DNA from: Pseudopyrenochaeta lycopersici
Taxonomy: Eukaryota; Ascomycota; Dothideomycetes; Pleosporales; Pseudopyrenochaetaceae
DNA: 64,000 bases
Reading direction: 5' to 3'
Assembly: GCA_003313425.1 (NCBI GenBank)
Contig: NHZP01000001.1
Span: 310,001 to 374,000, forward strand
Shown: positions 20,392-31,234 of the stretch, piece after piece
Layout of the letters: each line of letters begins with the position of its first letter
Position numbering within the stretch: the stretch's first letter is position 1
The notes under the pieces: model-generated
Seen by the model: the letters and a program-made list of their open reading frames with translations, nothing else
Told to the model about the DNA's origin: nothing
Database searches by the model: none
Program-made: the position numbers and the translations under genes

Positions 20392-22521
20392 ATGCCCATT
20401 TCCATCCTCTCCAATACAAATGAAACACGGCCATCCTTCCAGCCGTTCCAATGCGCCGTCTGCCAAAGCCGCTTTACGCGACATGAGAACCTGAAGCGAC
20501 ACGCTGCGCTACACTCCAAATCCCAGGATGAAGCATCTTTATCTTGCCCCGTGTGCCATGCAACTTTTTCACGACCCGATCTGCGCCTCCGTCATCTAAA
20601 GAGAAAACATCCAGATCATGAAGTCCATCGGTCAAAGAAGCGGCATGCGACCACAGCAGCTAGTAGTGGAGCAAAGCGCCGAGAAAGAAAATCGCCCTCT
20701 CCGTTGCCTAAACAGAGTCGACATGATTCACATACACAACATTCGGACGAAGGTGACGAATCCGACACGAATGAGGAGGTTCGGTGTCCCGGTTCACCAA
20801 ATAGCCAGCAACTGAATATTGACCCTCACCACGACTACACTCCGGACAACACATGCCCAGGAGCGAATGTACTTCCAGACATGATGCAGGACTACCCATC
20901 ACTGTCTAGTAGCTTGTCAACACAGTACAGACCAATGAGCCATTCGGCCTCTAGCGCACAACCTCCTCGACCTTCAAACACTCTGGAACCGAGTTCGCTA
21001 CTTCTAGCATCGCTTCTCGTGCCCGAAAAGCACTCCAATGCTTCTGTACATTCTACGGCCATACCGCACGTTTCGTTCGACACAGGCCTAGCCAACTTTA
21101 GATTTGATCAATGGAGCCCTGACCCATTACTTTCACTGGATGGACTGTCCCAAATCCAAGAAGACTGGATGCCGTCACCCTCGCAAATTTCACGAGGTTG
21201 CGATTTGTTCTTCACGCATATCTCGAATTTTCTACCGTTTATTCATCAGCCAACATTCGACACCGCTCATGTTCCTAGGCCTTTGCTTTACAGCATACTT
21301 GGCTTGGCTTATCAGTACGGCGAGGATCCAGATTGCGGCTCTGAATTAGGTTCAGGCGCTAGTTTGTCAATGCGCTGCTTTCATCGAGCTCGCACCCTTA
21401 TTGCTGCTGAGGAAGAGAGCGCGGGTGAAGAATCACACGGTTTGATCATGGTACAAACATACCTGTTACTTGAAGTTTTTGCTATGATGTACTCTTGTGA
21501 CAAAGACTCATCATATGGACTCAAAACACACTCGAAAATATGCTCACTTGCTCGAGCCAGCGGTTTGATGCAATCTATACCCAATGAAGCTATCTCAACA
21601 GAGGATTTGGAATCATTATGGCGACAATTTGTCCAGGCAGAATCTCATAAGCGGACATTATTTGCTGTGCATCAGATTGACACGCTATGGTACCAGTTCT
21701 TATCGATTCCTCGCTCGCTCTCACACTTGGAGATCAAACATGATCTGCCATGTCCGGAATCCTACTGGGCAGCGTCCTCTTCTGGTGAGTGGGCGCATCG
21801 GCAACTGATCGCAAGACAGTCTGGTTCATCAATACAATACCAGGATGCCGTTCGGCGCATCTTATGCTCCAACACTGACATCAACGCTATCCCTGCCTTT
21901 GATCCATATGGAACAATAAATATCACACAATTCCTCGTCTCCAGCGCCCGCGAGATATCAGGCTGGTCCACGATGACCGGCATGGTGAGCATGGAGCGGC
22001 TCGAGCCTTTACGAAAATCGCTCTTGGCACTCGGCCCACTAGTCCACTCCCCATCTGCATCGATGCACACAACACCACACGCATCCCTTTGCGAAGCGAC
22101 CTGGCAAACAGCCATGATAGAAATGCAGATGTGGTCTCCAACACATACAGGCGGTATTGTAGAGAACAGCATCGATGCTGCCCTCCACCAACTCATTTAT
22201 CTAGCGCCTTCCTGCGATTTCCTATGTGAGGCAAACCTCGCACAATCTGTTCAACCACATGTTGATTGGTTTTTGCGCTATTTGGAAGAAACGTTTGTAC
22301 CGGACTCAGAGGCACCATGGATAACGCTCTATGCTTGCAAGGCGTTTATGATTGCATGGCAGCTAGTAAGTGGTGGTATGGCGGGAGCTATGCAGGTGGT
22401 TGGTGTTGCGGATGGCGACAAAGAAGCAGCGCTGATGTGGGCGAGGAAAGTATTTTCAAGGAGGGAGAGGTGGAAATTGGGCAAAATTGTCCTCGCTTGT
22501 TTAGATAGGCTTGAGGTATGA
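20392..22521 (+). CDS. C2H2 zinc-finger plus Fungal_trans transcription factor
   Basis: Single exon, 709 aa from the ATG of MPISILSNTNETRP. Two adjacent C2H2 fingers lie at about residues 19-41 (FQCAVCQSRFTRHENLKRHAALH) and 50-73 (SCPVCHATFSRPDLRLRHLKRKH). A basic stretch and a long Ser/Pro/His-rich linker follow. From about residue 260 there is a Fungal_trans (PF04082-like) middle homology region: FFTHISNFLPFIHQPTFD, then helices such as GLIMVQTYLLLEVFAMM. This architecture is typical of fungal pathway and cluster regulators. Immediately downstream of the permease, it is the probable local regulator of the dioxygenase-RidA-aldolase-MFS block. The C-terminus is intact; convergent with the AAA gene, 290 bp away. 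Confidence 0.9.
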   Translation: MPISILSNTNETRPSFQPFQCAVCQSRFTRHENLKRHAALHSKSQDEASLSCPVCHATFSRPDLRLRHLKRKHPDHEVHRSKKRHATTAASSGAKRRERKSPSPLPKQSRHDSHTQHSDEGDESDTNEEVRCPGSPNSQQLNIDPHHDYTPDNTCPGANVLPDMMQDYPSLSSSLSTQYRPMSHSASSAQPPRPSNTLEPSSLLLASLLVPEKHSNASVHSTAIPHVSFDTGLANFRFDQWSPDPLLSLDGLSQIQEDWMPSPSQISRGCDLFFTHISNFLPFIHQPTFDTAHVPRPLLYSILGLAYQYGEDPDCGSELGSGASLSMRCFHRARTLIAAEEESAGEESHGLIMVQTYLLLEVFAMMYSCDKDSSYGLKTHSKICSLARASGLMQSIPNEAISTEDLESLWRQFVQAESHKRTLFAVHQIDTLWYQFLSIPRSLSHLEIKHDLPCPESYWAASSSGEWAHRQLIARQSGSSIQYQDAVRRILCSNTDINAIPAFDPYGTINITQFLVSSAREISGWSTMTGMVSMERLEPLRKSLLALGPLVHSPSASMHTTPHASLCEATWQTAMIEMQMWSPTHTGGIVENSIDAALHQLIYLAPSCDFLCEANLAQSVQPHVDWFLRYLEETFVPDSEAPWITLYACKAFMIAWQLVSGGMAGAMQVVGVADGDKEAALMWARKVFSRRERWKLGKIVLACLDRLEV

Positions 22522-22811
22522 TCCAATTGTACAATGTGACGGTCATGCAACGGTATATCCAGATGCAACACATGTCGAGCTGTCACCTGCTAGCGCAATA
22601 TGACTTCATCATAGTTGAAGCAAGTGTGATGCGGCTACTAATAGACATGCAACGCTGTTGACCTCCTTCTTGATGACAAGATAAGAAATGGTGTAAAGCT
22701 TCGAGCGAGTGACATAACCGTGCTAGGGCGGAGGGAGAGAAAGTGGAATTATGCCAAAATAATGTGATTAGATACTTGTGATTTTTCACTACAGGTATAC
22801 ATATTGTATTC

Positions 22812-25800
22812 CTATCTTACGCCCTCGTCCCTGGCTATCTGGTTATCCGTAAGGCCTTCTTGTACCGACGTTAAATATTTATCGAACTTGCTCGAGACTG
22901 CGATAACATGTCGAAGATAGCTATAGTTCATATCTTCTTTCTTGAATTTTGCCAGCTGCCTCGCCGTAGTGATGGCATTACGGATCTGGCGCCCGTTCAT
23001 GTCATGCTCAGCAAGCTCGCTGATATAGCATTCCACATCATCGAAGTCGATGGCAATGGGCTCAGCGTCCTTGAGTGCTCGACTCGTTGGATCCATAATC
23101 TTTGTGGGAGGCGATTTATTCATGCTTTTAAGACGATCAAGGAAATTTTTCCAGATCTTCTGTCGCTGCCCTTTACTCAGGTCGTCATAGTGAAGGGACA
23201 GCTGAATGCGGGACTTGAAAGCTTCATCAAAGGTCCCTACTCGATTAGAGGTTAGAATGAGAATGCCCTCGTAGTATTCCAACACTCGGAGGAAGACCGA
23301 GACTAGAGCATTACGCTCAAGGTCCGTGATCTTTCTCTTTTCAAGAAAGACTTCAGCCTCGTCGAGCAATACCACACAGCCCCATATTTTACTAAGATTG
23401 AGGACAGATTCTAGATATTTCTCGACATCCTCTGGCTTTGTGCCAATATCGCCACAGGTAACCCGGAAGAGGGGTTTCTCGGCTAACTCTGCAACACTTT
23501 CGGCAGTAAATGTCTTTCCAGTTCCGGGGCCACCATGCAAAAGGATAATAAGCCCATTTCCTTTGCTTTCTATTATATCTGTACCTTGTTCCCGTGCTAT
23601 TTGGTTGGTGACTAAGGCACGGACTAGCTCTTTAGACTCGTTGTCGATGACGAGGTGAGAGAACGATTGTTTGTTCCAACAAACGTCGCGGAAATGGTCC
23701 ACTTCTAAATCGACTATAGGATGTTATTATTATATCAGGCGGTGAAAAGTCAATAGAAAAACAACATACCCCACTTCTTGTTGCGTAAGTTATAGGCTGG
23801 AATGGTATCTGGAAATACAGTGATCTCGGGACTTGACGGTGGGTTCCCAGCTTCGAAGACACTTGCTTCCATCCTTTTTATATTCTGATTATTAATGGAA
23901 CTATACATTTGCTTGAAAGTCCAGGTATCTGAGTGGAGTTGCCTGTATGTATGGAAATCTACCATGAATCGCTCTCCACTCTAACGACATTGTCAGCCTA
24001 TAGTTCTAAAGGCGGAGGTAAGCACTTACGCCGTACACTCCCTTTTTGTCATCAAAAGCAATGAGTCGCCTCTCTCGGCAGCTCCAGAACGTTCTGCCTC
24101 GCTGTTCCAGGAGGGCTTTTGTCTCGGCGCTGGCATACTTCAGAGGATATATGTTTAAATTTCGAATGCTCGTTTCTTCGTCGAAATCCTCTGCTTCCAT
24201 CTCCATATTGACGAAAGTTCTCTTGCGGTAAAATGAACCATCGTAGCTGTACTGCCACACTGGCAATGTCCAATTCCACGAATAGCGCTTCTTGTCACCC
24301 TTGACTTTCTTCTTCCAGGGAGAGTCATTCATGTCAGGAAGAAGCGCCTTTTGAGTAACACTGGAAGGACAGTCTTCGGCAATCTTCCCATGTAAGAGTC
24401 CATCCTCCTGCCCCGGTTTACTATTTAACACCACGCCGTCCCCTGGCATGACCAGAAAAACCATAGATTCATAAGAGACCACACCTCTTTTGAATTGCTG
24501 ATCCACTCGAGCATACATATCTCCATAATTTTCATCTATCCACCCAGTGAGTTTTAATAACAATTTGCGATGACCGTCATTTATGCTATCAAAAGCTTTG
24601 AGTGACCTGTTATGATACCAAAAAATGTAGGGAGCCGGGAGTGGATCACTACTGTTGAAGTTGGGATGCTCCTGCTTGAGTTTCGGATTATTAGCGAAGA
24701 AGGATTCCATAGCTTCCTTCATCTGTTGTGATTCCAGCCTTATGGTCTCAGTATTCGGTTTTGGTGATGGTGGATTCTTATTTTCACGAACGGCTTTCTG
24801 AACCTCTGCTTCCTGCTCTTTTGGAATATAGTACTTGCCAACAGAGAAGGCCACATCTTGTCTTTGACCAAGCCAGCCCTCTACATCAGGAATGGGAAAC
24901 AGAGCTTTAAGCAAGACCTCGCCGCGAGGTCCAAACGCCCAGGTGGGTTCGTCCAAGAAAGCAGCCGGCTGGCGCCCAGACTCCCTCTGAATCAAGTATA
25001 TTGTTTCATAGCGTATGTCTGCTTGCTGGAGCGTTTTCAGGTTTCGATTCTCTACTTCTAATGCCGAGATTCGACCGAGTAAGTCCAAGGTACCATGGTC
25101 TGCTGTTGATGATGACTCGGAAGGGCGTAAAGTTGCGATGCTTGATCTATTCTCTGGTTCATGTACAAACTCTGCTGGCTCTTGATTGAAAGTTTCGGAC
25201 CGTTGTAGTATTACCTGTGAATGGGAAGGTGGGCGTGTCTGGGAAGGACCCGATATTGGTGAAAAGCGTTGCTGCATACTCATCTTGGGAACCGATGTTA
25301 CATATGGTTGCGATAGATTCCTGGGAGGCGGGTAATTGATGTAAAATTCGGATGGCCGCTGTCCGTGTGATAGATTAGGGCCAGTGTCGCGCCTAGCTAG
25401 TACGATGCCTCGGGATTTCTCGATTCGAGAAGTTCGAAATATCAAAAGTAATTCCTGGCGAAAATCGCTCGCCGCTGTTTGATCTCTGGAGATGGTGGTA
25501 TGATTCCAAAGTCGATCTGACCTATTTTTCTCAGGCTCGACAGTTTCTGCAGGTTGAGGTAGTGTGCTGAAGGAAAGATCCAGGGTTTTCTCGATATTTC
25601 CCAGTTCTGATCGAAGATATGGTTCTTGTTCCGAGGACCGCGTTAATTCTAGTCCTGTGGCTGCTCTTGAAGGTGCAATCAAATCTTCCACCTCGTTGTC
25701 GTGAAATCCATGAAACTCTTGACGAATATGCTCTAGCTCGAGGCGAAAACGTTCTCTAGTTTTCTCGACCAGGTCTACCAGACCCAACGAGATATCAAGC

Positions 25801-26186
25801 CTGATCTGGTCCGGGAATAGCGATAGAGCGGCGTTAATTCTATCTCTTACGTTATCACAGCGCGAATCAATTCGTCTTTTGATCCAATTATCCTCTTTAC
25901 AATCGTCTTCTTCTATGCCGTAGGTGGGAATCAATCTTCCCAATGCGAAGGCCTGGCGTCTCAAGTCCTTTCTCACGTAATGTTGGAGACGCGCTATCTG
26001 TTTGTCGAATCCGTACTTTTGAAGGATCAGATCTCCAGAGTGTCTAGAAGCGTTTGAACCGTCGCTTTCAAAAGTACTATCACTAATGTCACCGTCGTCA
26101 AGAAGTCGAGTAACGATATCCAGATCCGAACTTATCAAACTGTCCAGATCCGAATCTTCGTCACTCCCCAACTCACTCACATCCAA
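22812..26186 (-). CDS. DUF7025-type AAA+ ATPase (5' end unresolved)
   Basis: Minus-strand exons 26186-24030, 23980-23770 and 23713-22812 join in frame to about 1089 codons. After a 400-residue acidic and low-complexity N-terminus comes a domain I recognise as the fungal DUF7025 region (WAFGPRGEVLLKALFPIPDVEGW to FDDKKGVYG, about residues 410-720). The AAA+ module then has Walker A GGPGTGKTFTAE, Walker B VVLLDEAEVF, sensor LILTSN and the arginine-finger segment EAFKSRIQLSL, with a lid helix GRQIRNAITTARQLAKF. It is a single-AAA remodelling-type ATPase of unknown substrate. No in-frame ATG exists at the 5' end: 26186 is a TTG, and the frame stays open upstream. A small 5' exon or a longer unrecognised start is therefore likely. 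It is head-to-head with the DUF7708 gene. Confidence 0.83.
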
Positions 26187-26761
26187 CTCTGACTCTTGTT
26201 CGTCTGCCTCCAGTCGGCCAACGAGATGTGGAAAAAATAAATCCAGCTTTACTGTCTGTGATGAGGAGTTGGCAAAGCGTTGAGGATGGGGAAACGCAAC
26301 ACGATGCGACGAGGCGACAGCGAGCGCAAGAAGTGGGATGTGCCACGTCCCCTGCCCGCCATTGAGGCTGCAACTGCAGCAAAAGCTCCACCTCGGCGGA
26401 CAGGATTGGTCATGGAAGGCAGGCAGACGCTGGGGCTGATAAGTTGGGTTGCCTTATTCCTTGGCAGGCAAAATGGCAAAGCGTATGACCCGAGAGGCTG
26501 ATGGGTGCATCGGTTGGTCAACAATTAGCGCTGTGCATGTCGCGGCCTCCCACTTTACTCAGCGTAGCACACTGGGGATACTGCGCCATGATGGCTATGC
26601 CGCAGATAGAGGAGGCTATAGCCATGCGCGCTGACAGACTTCGCACAAAGAAAAAGCAGGATGATTCCTATGATATGCAATTAACATGTATGTTAGACAG
26701 TGATGTGGTAAATCTCTGCCAACTTGTGAAATGGGACAACCATTATTATTCAGCGACTGGT
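26187..26761. other. Region between the AAA and DUF7708 genes
   Basis: About 575 bp separating two divergent genes; it should hold both promoters and possibly a missing first exon of the AAA gene. Open frames cross it in several phases, but none has a domain. No motif in common with the 15-18 kb promoters was seen. Confidence 0.4.
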
Positions 26762-28513
26762 ATGTCGGCACCGCAAGGTAAGGACAAGCTAAATCTACAC
26801 TCACTATTCGCGCCTAACCGCCACTCAAAGCTCTTCAAAAAGTGTCGCAGAGGAAGCTTATCTAGACGCTAAGACAAAGTTTGAGAACGACTTGAGCAAA
26901 GATGCGCGCAAGATCGATATCGCCCGCTCCTCAACAAGCCTGGAGGACGTGCAAATAGCAATTACGACGGCAATGGCAAAGTACAAATCAGCACAAAATG
27001 AGTCGAAGGTGCGGAAATGGCTTGTTAAGCTCTCAGAGCGGATTCATCTTTACGGCGGTGTTTTAGATGTCTTTGCACAACACCACCCGGAATACGTCGC
27101 CCTTGCTTGGGGATCTATCAAGTTTCTTGTAATGGTGGGTATTACTCCCCATTTGGCATGTCCAAGGCGGCTGACATGTCTCACAGACAACCTTGAATCA
27201 TGAAAAGACGATCGCAACTCTTGCGAAAGCCATGGCCCAGATAGCAGAGACATTACCGCGCGTCGAATTACAATCGATCCTATATCCTACCGACCGAATG
27301 AAGCAAGCGGTGACGGATCTTTATGCATATATTTTGCGGTTTATCATTCGCGCACACGATTGGTATAGCGAAGGTCCCCTCAAACACGCCCTGCACGCCA
27401 TCACGCGACCCGTGGAGCTTCGTTACAATGACTTGCTGCAACAAATAAGCGATACTTCACGAACTATCTACCAACTGGCAGTGGCAGGGCAGCAAGCAGA
27501 GCTTAGAGATATGCACATCACTGTGAACTTAACAAACCGCAAGGTCGACATGACGATCGCCATGATGGAACAAATAAACGCAGCAGTGACTCGTAAGTAC
27601 AGTCTAATATACTAGAAATATATGATGTTGACTTACTATGGCTAAAGTGCAAGCCAACGCGATGATTGATACAAACTATCAACTTACAGACCTACAATTT
27701 GATCGAATCGCGGCTACTCTGGAGATCTCGATCTCGAATCCAAAGAAAACATATGAACATCACCACTCCCTAAGGCGCCAACGATTGCGTAACAGTGCTG
27801 GTTTGTCGGTGTCTAACAATTTCTGGCAATCACCCAAAATGCGACATTGGTCTTCCACACAAGATTCAGCGCTGTCCATCGTCTCAGCAAATTTTCAATC
27901 CCGTTTCATCATGAGAGATCTTTGCGTCGACGTCATAGAACAGCTCAAAGAAGCGCAGATTCCGCACCTGTTGGCCATGAAAGTACCGCAACCAGATGGT
28001 ACTACGACAGCAGTCTCGGCTAGCGATCTCTTAAGATACTTGGTTAAGCAAGCGATCAATATTAGGAAGGATTCCCAGTCCGAAAAGTCCATGGCGTTGT
28101 CCTGCGCAATGTTCAACGATGCATCGACCGAGGTGGAATGGTTTCGGCTGCTCGAAGTGGTTCTGGCCGAAGTAGGCAGTATGATTTATATTGTCATTGA
28201 TATGGAACTCCTAGATAAGAACACGGACAGTCCCAGTGACTTCTACTGGACGTCGGCCTTCGAGCATTTCTTCACAAGCCTGGCAACGCGAGGATTAACC
28301 ACGAAAATCAAAGTCCTATTTGTCAGCTACGGATCAAATCACTTCAAGTTGTCCGCCTTGGAGCGTGCTCAATTTGTTGTGCCAGCAAAGACAGATATTG
28401 TAACAGCGCGACAAAGGAAGGCGGGAAGAGGTCCACCGCCACAGCAAATGTGCTTCCGTCTCAAAAATCTACCCGGCTCTCCGGCCAAGGGCAAGGCAAG
28501 AATTAACCCGTGA
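26762..28513 (+). CDS. DUF7708 STAND-like protein lacking a P-loop
   Basis: Exons 26762-26777, 26851-27134, 27187-27592 and 27648-28513 join to 1572 nt, 523 aa; the first 16-nt exon is the least certain. Residues about 5-200 form the N-terminal domain found on many fungal NACHT/ankyrin (NLR-like) proteins, here recognised as DUF7708: SLEDVQIAITTAMAKYKSA, VFAQHHPEYVALAWGSIKFL, NHEKTIATLAKAMAQIAETL, GPLKHALHAITRPVELRYND. The second half has a hydrophobic strand ending in aspartates (MIYIVIDMELLD) like Walker B and KVLFVSYGS like a sensor strand. The position of a P-loop reads SALSIVSANFQSRFI, with no GxxxxGK[ST]. It is probably a non-hydrolysing STAND-like signalling or self/non-self protein. 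Function unknown. Confidence 0.72.
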
Positions 28514-28743
28514 AGCCGCGTAAACGTAAGTCCTAGGCGCTGACAATATGGTGAAGGCCTTACGCAAGAACAAAACCACGGTATAGGCACCATTGGTCGA
28601 CTTCGTACTTTGTACATCGCCGTTTGCAAAAGGTCACTGCCTATTAAAAACTGAAGGACCACAGGTTGCAAACTTCAGTTCAAAGAGACGGCCTGTGAAA
28701 AATCTTAAAGCCGATTTTGAGCTCGAATCTGGCTCATTCGTTT

Positions 28744-29634
28744 CTAGCTCTCGTCCAAAATCTGTAGAACAGTGGAGTTTCTAATTTTGCACTCGTCGGG
28801 GCTAGTACAACCAAGTGAGGCACGAATTAGGTCCCTGTCTCCTTGTCCACGCATTTCGGCGATGATTGTAGTGGCAGTTTCGCATGAGATTTCCAGGCCG
28901 GGACTAAGAGTGTGATCGCCAACAGCGGCTGTAGGCGGACAAAAGCAGTCGGCGGTATTTGGGCAATCTGGGTTCTCGGCAACAGGAGATACATACACGC
29001 TGTCACAGGTCCCACAGTTGCCTTCGGTATCATTGCAGCCCTGTAATGTTGTGTGCAATGATAAATCCGGCTCGATATAGGTGCCGAGATGTACTTCTGC
29101 TCCCTCCGGTTGCCGTGAGGTAGGGTCTTTTGGATTTTGGGTCAAACATTGATTGACATGCTTGTAATCATCGGTGAAGTCTTGACGCATGGACTGAGGA
29201 TGACTAAAGGGCGGTGCTGTTCTACAGCTAGGACTCGTCGTCCTTTCGTTTATTCCAGCATGAAGCGGGGTTAGAACGTTCAGGGCAGCAATCGAAGTAT
29301 TTGCTCCTGGTGCAGTTTCGTCAAAAGATCGTAGATAAGAGTCCACCTCTTCCTGTGAGACGTGATGACGCGCAAGTAAGCTTCGGAGACGAGCGTTTTC
29401 TTGTGCAACTTTGCGCGCAGCTCGTTGCATATCCTGTGTTGCGCTTATTCCCTTCAGCTCATACTCATTCACACGGTCCTGAAGATCTTTGAGAAGCTCC
29501 TTGCGCCGGGTACGGGATCGTCTTTGGTTCTCTCTGATGCGAGCAGAAGATGACGTGTCATTGCTCTGGACTTGTAGTTAGTCGTCCATCGAGTAATAAC
29601 GTGACGGGCGCTCTTGGTTGACCTTTCTTGACAT
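28744..29634 (-). CDS. bZIP transcription factor
   Basis: Minus-strand exons 29634-29623 (MSRK) and 29565-28744 give 277 aa. The intron has a weak donor (gtcaac) but a good branch site (CTAAC) 12 nt before ccag. The basic region SARIRENQRRSRTRRKELL is followed by a short leucine zipper with heptads through LQDRV..LKG..A..VAQENARLRSLLARH (about residues 8-70). This N-R-R-S-R spacing with a GISATQDMQRAARKVAQEN linker is the common fungal type. Residues 120-200 are disordered with several cysteines (CNDTEGNCGTCDS, CPNTADCFCPP). A conserved-looking helix, CETATTIIAEMRGQGDRDLI, follows near the C-terminus. A nuclear regulator; targets unknown. Convergent with the DUF7708 gene, 230 bp away. Confidence 0.85.
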
Positions 29635-30213
29635 GGTTGCAGGGACAATTAGCGAATAAGAAACGGTTGGGGGCTCTCTCAGAGTTACGTTCCGCAAAGA
29701 TTTAGACGTGATTGAAATTAGCGCCTGTTTTAGTGGGATTTACGCTTTTCCATAGAAGTGGAGATAACGGTAGTATGCAGGCTGTTGGCAGTGAATAGGC
29801 TTATGCTTGGAGGTTCGCGTCCTTGTGGGCGCCACTGCCAAGTTTTAACGATTTCGGGTAAAGATCGCTTTTCGTGTAACTATCACAATCAAGTAACCTT
29901 CGTTCCTCGATAACTTTGGCTGTTAGACATTAATTCAAGTACCAGACAGGTCTCCCTATTAGTTAGTAAAGGATCTAGATGGGACGACAGCAATACATGA
30001 TAAATCAACTAGTAAAATGGAAGGATCGCAGACGGGAAGAATCTAAGCGCAACATCAACGCTCTATCTTGTTTTCCGAACTCGCGAATAATCATATGAAG
30101 TCTAAGTATCAAAAGGCTGTCACGTCCTCAGACGCGCTATGCTCCATCGTGCCGGAACAAACTGCAAGCGTAGTGGCAGCAGCAGCATGGAACTATCAGC
30201 ATGAATGCTCGTC
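29635..30213. other. bZIP upstream region
   Basis: 579 bp between the bZIP start (minus) and the peroxidase stop (minus). It should contain the bZIP promoter. No gene, repeat or RNA recognised. Confidence 0.4.
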
Positions 30214-31234
30214 CTAAGCAGCGGTCTTTTCAAAAACCAGAGGAATGTCTGTAGGGCTTGATGCCTGCATCGCTGCAGCGACCTGGAGTACGTTCCGATC
30301 TGTCTCAACAGAACGCGGGGTCCAGCCAAGATCAACAGGCAAACGCTCATTCCCTGTCTGAATCAGCCAGAGTACCATAAGGCTACCCGAACCGGCGGCA
30401 GGGGCGGAAAAACTTACTAATAAAGAATTCATACCAAGGTCTGTTGATATGGGGGTATTCTGGGTGGCCAAAGATTGACAGCATCGTTGCAAACTCGCCC
30501 TGGGCGACGCCGACTTGAGATTTGGTGAGTCCGAACTCAGGATTCAACTTGCTCATATCGTAAGTGTGTCTAGCTCTAGCGTTCTCTGTAGCAGCAACTG
30601 TGAGGTTTTGTTCATTTCCAAAGTAAGAGAGAAAGCTGTCGAAAGTGGCTGCATCAAAGGGGTTGGTCGGGTCGAAGTAAGTGTCGCGGCGAGAGGCACT
30701 TGCATCGTGCTCGACGATATTATGCTTGTGGAGCATGTCTAAGTCGATGAACTAAAAACATTAGTGCCATGAAACCGGTGAATAGAAGGCCAGATGGCTT
30801 ACAGTAGCATTCGGGATAGGGTTCGTCAGTACCGCCCGCCCGAAACCTTGCTGAGGAACTAGAGGCCCAACGTTGAGACCATCCTTGGCAGCGGTTATCA
30901 ACATCGCGAGTGTGATGTTCCGGCCGTCGTGCGGAAGGAATCCATGGTTGGCAAGGGTATTTAATGCTGGGCAAGGAGAGCGGACTATGGGAATGAGGGA
31001 TAGACTATTAGCAAACTAGGCTTTCGATGGAGGAAAAGGTGCCGTACGATCGTTTTCCCCTGGTGCATTCCAGGTCATATGGTTGCTCTTTAACGTGGTA
31101 CCCGTTGGAACAGTCGACTCTTGCCTTGGTTCCTTGACATTGTGCGATATCCCCTTGGGCCCAGAATTGCTAGAATGTGGAAATCCAAAAGCAAGCGAAA
31201 ACATTGAGACGCTGAGAAGCGAAGAAGACCGCAT
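30214..31234 (-). CDS. Secreted heme-thiolate peroxidase (peroxidase family 2 / UPO-like)
   Basis: Minus-strand exons 31234-31048, 30984-30803, 30751-30418 and 30353-30214 join to 843 nt, 280 aa. Residues 1-18 form a signal peptide (MRSSSLLSVSMFSLAFGF). The first intron was placed so that APGENDLRSPCPALNTLANHG is restored: it carries the proximal heme-thiolate cysteine in the P-C-P motif, followed by HGFLPHDGRNI. The distal acid motif is EHDASASR, as in chloroperoxidases and short unspecific peroxygenases. The C-terminal NERLPVDLGWTP is also family-typical. Such enzymes use H2O2 to halogenate or oxyfunctionalise organics outside the cell. A TATATAAG box lies about 95 nt upstream of the ATG. 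Substrate and halide use are unknown. Confidence 0.9.

Noticed and set aside
13775..22521. Interpretation as a beta-lactam cluster because of the IPNS-like dioxygenase
   Set aside because: No ACV synthetase or acyltransferase gene is present; the neighbours are catabolic, so secondary-metabolite synthesis is not supported.
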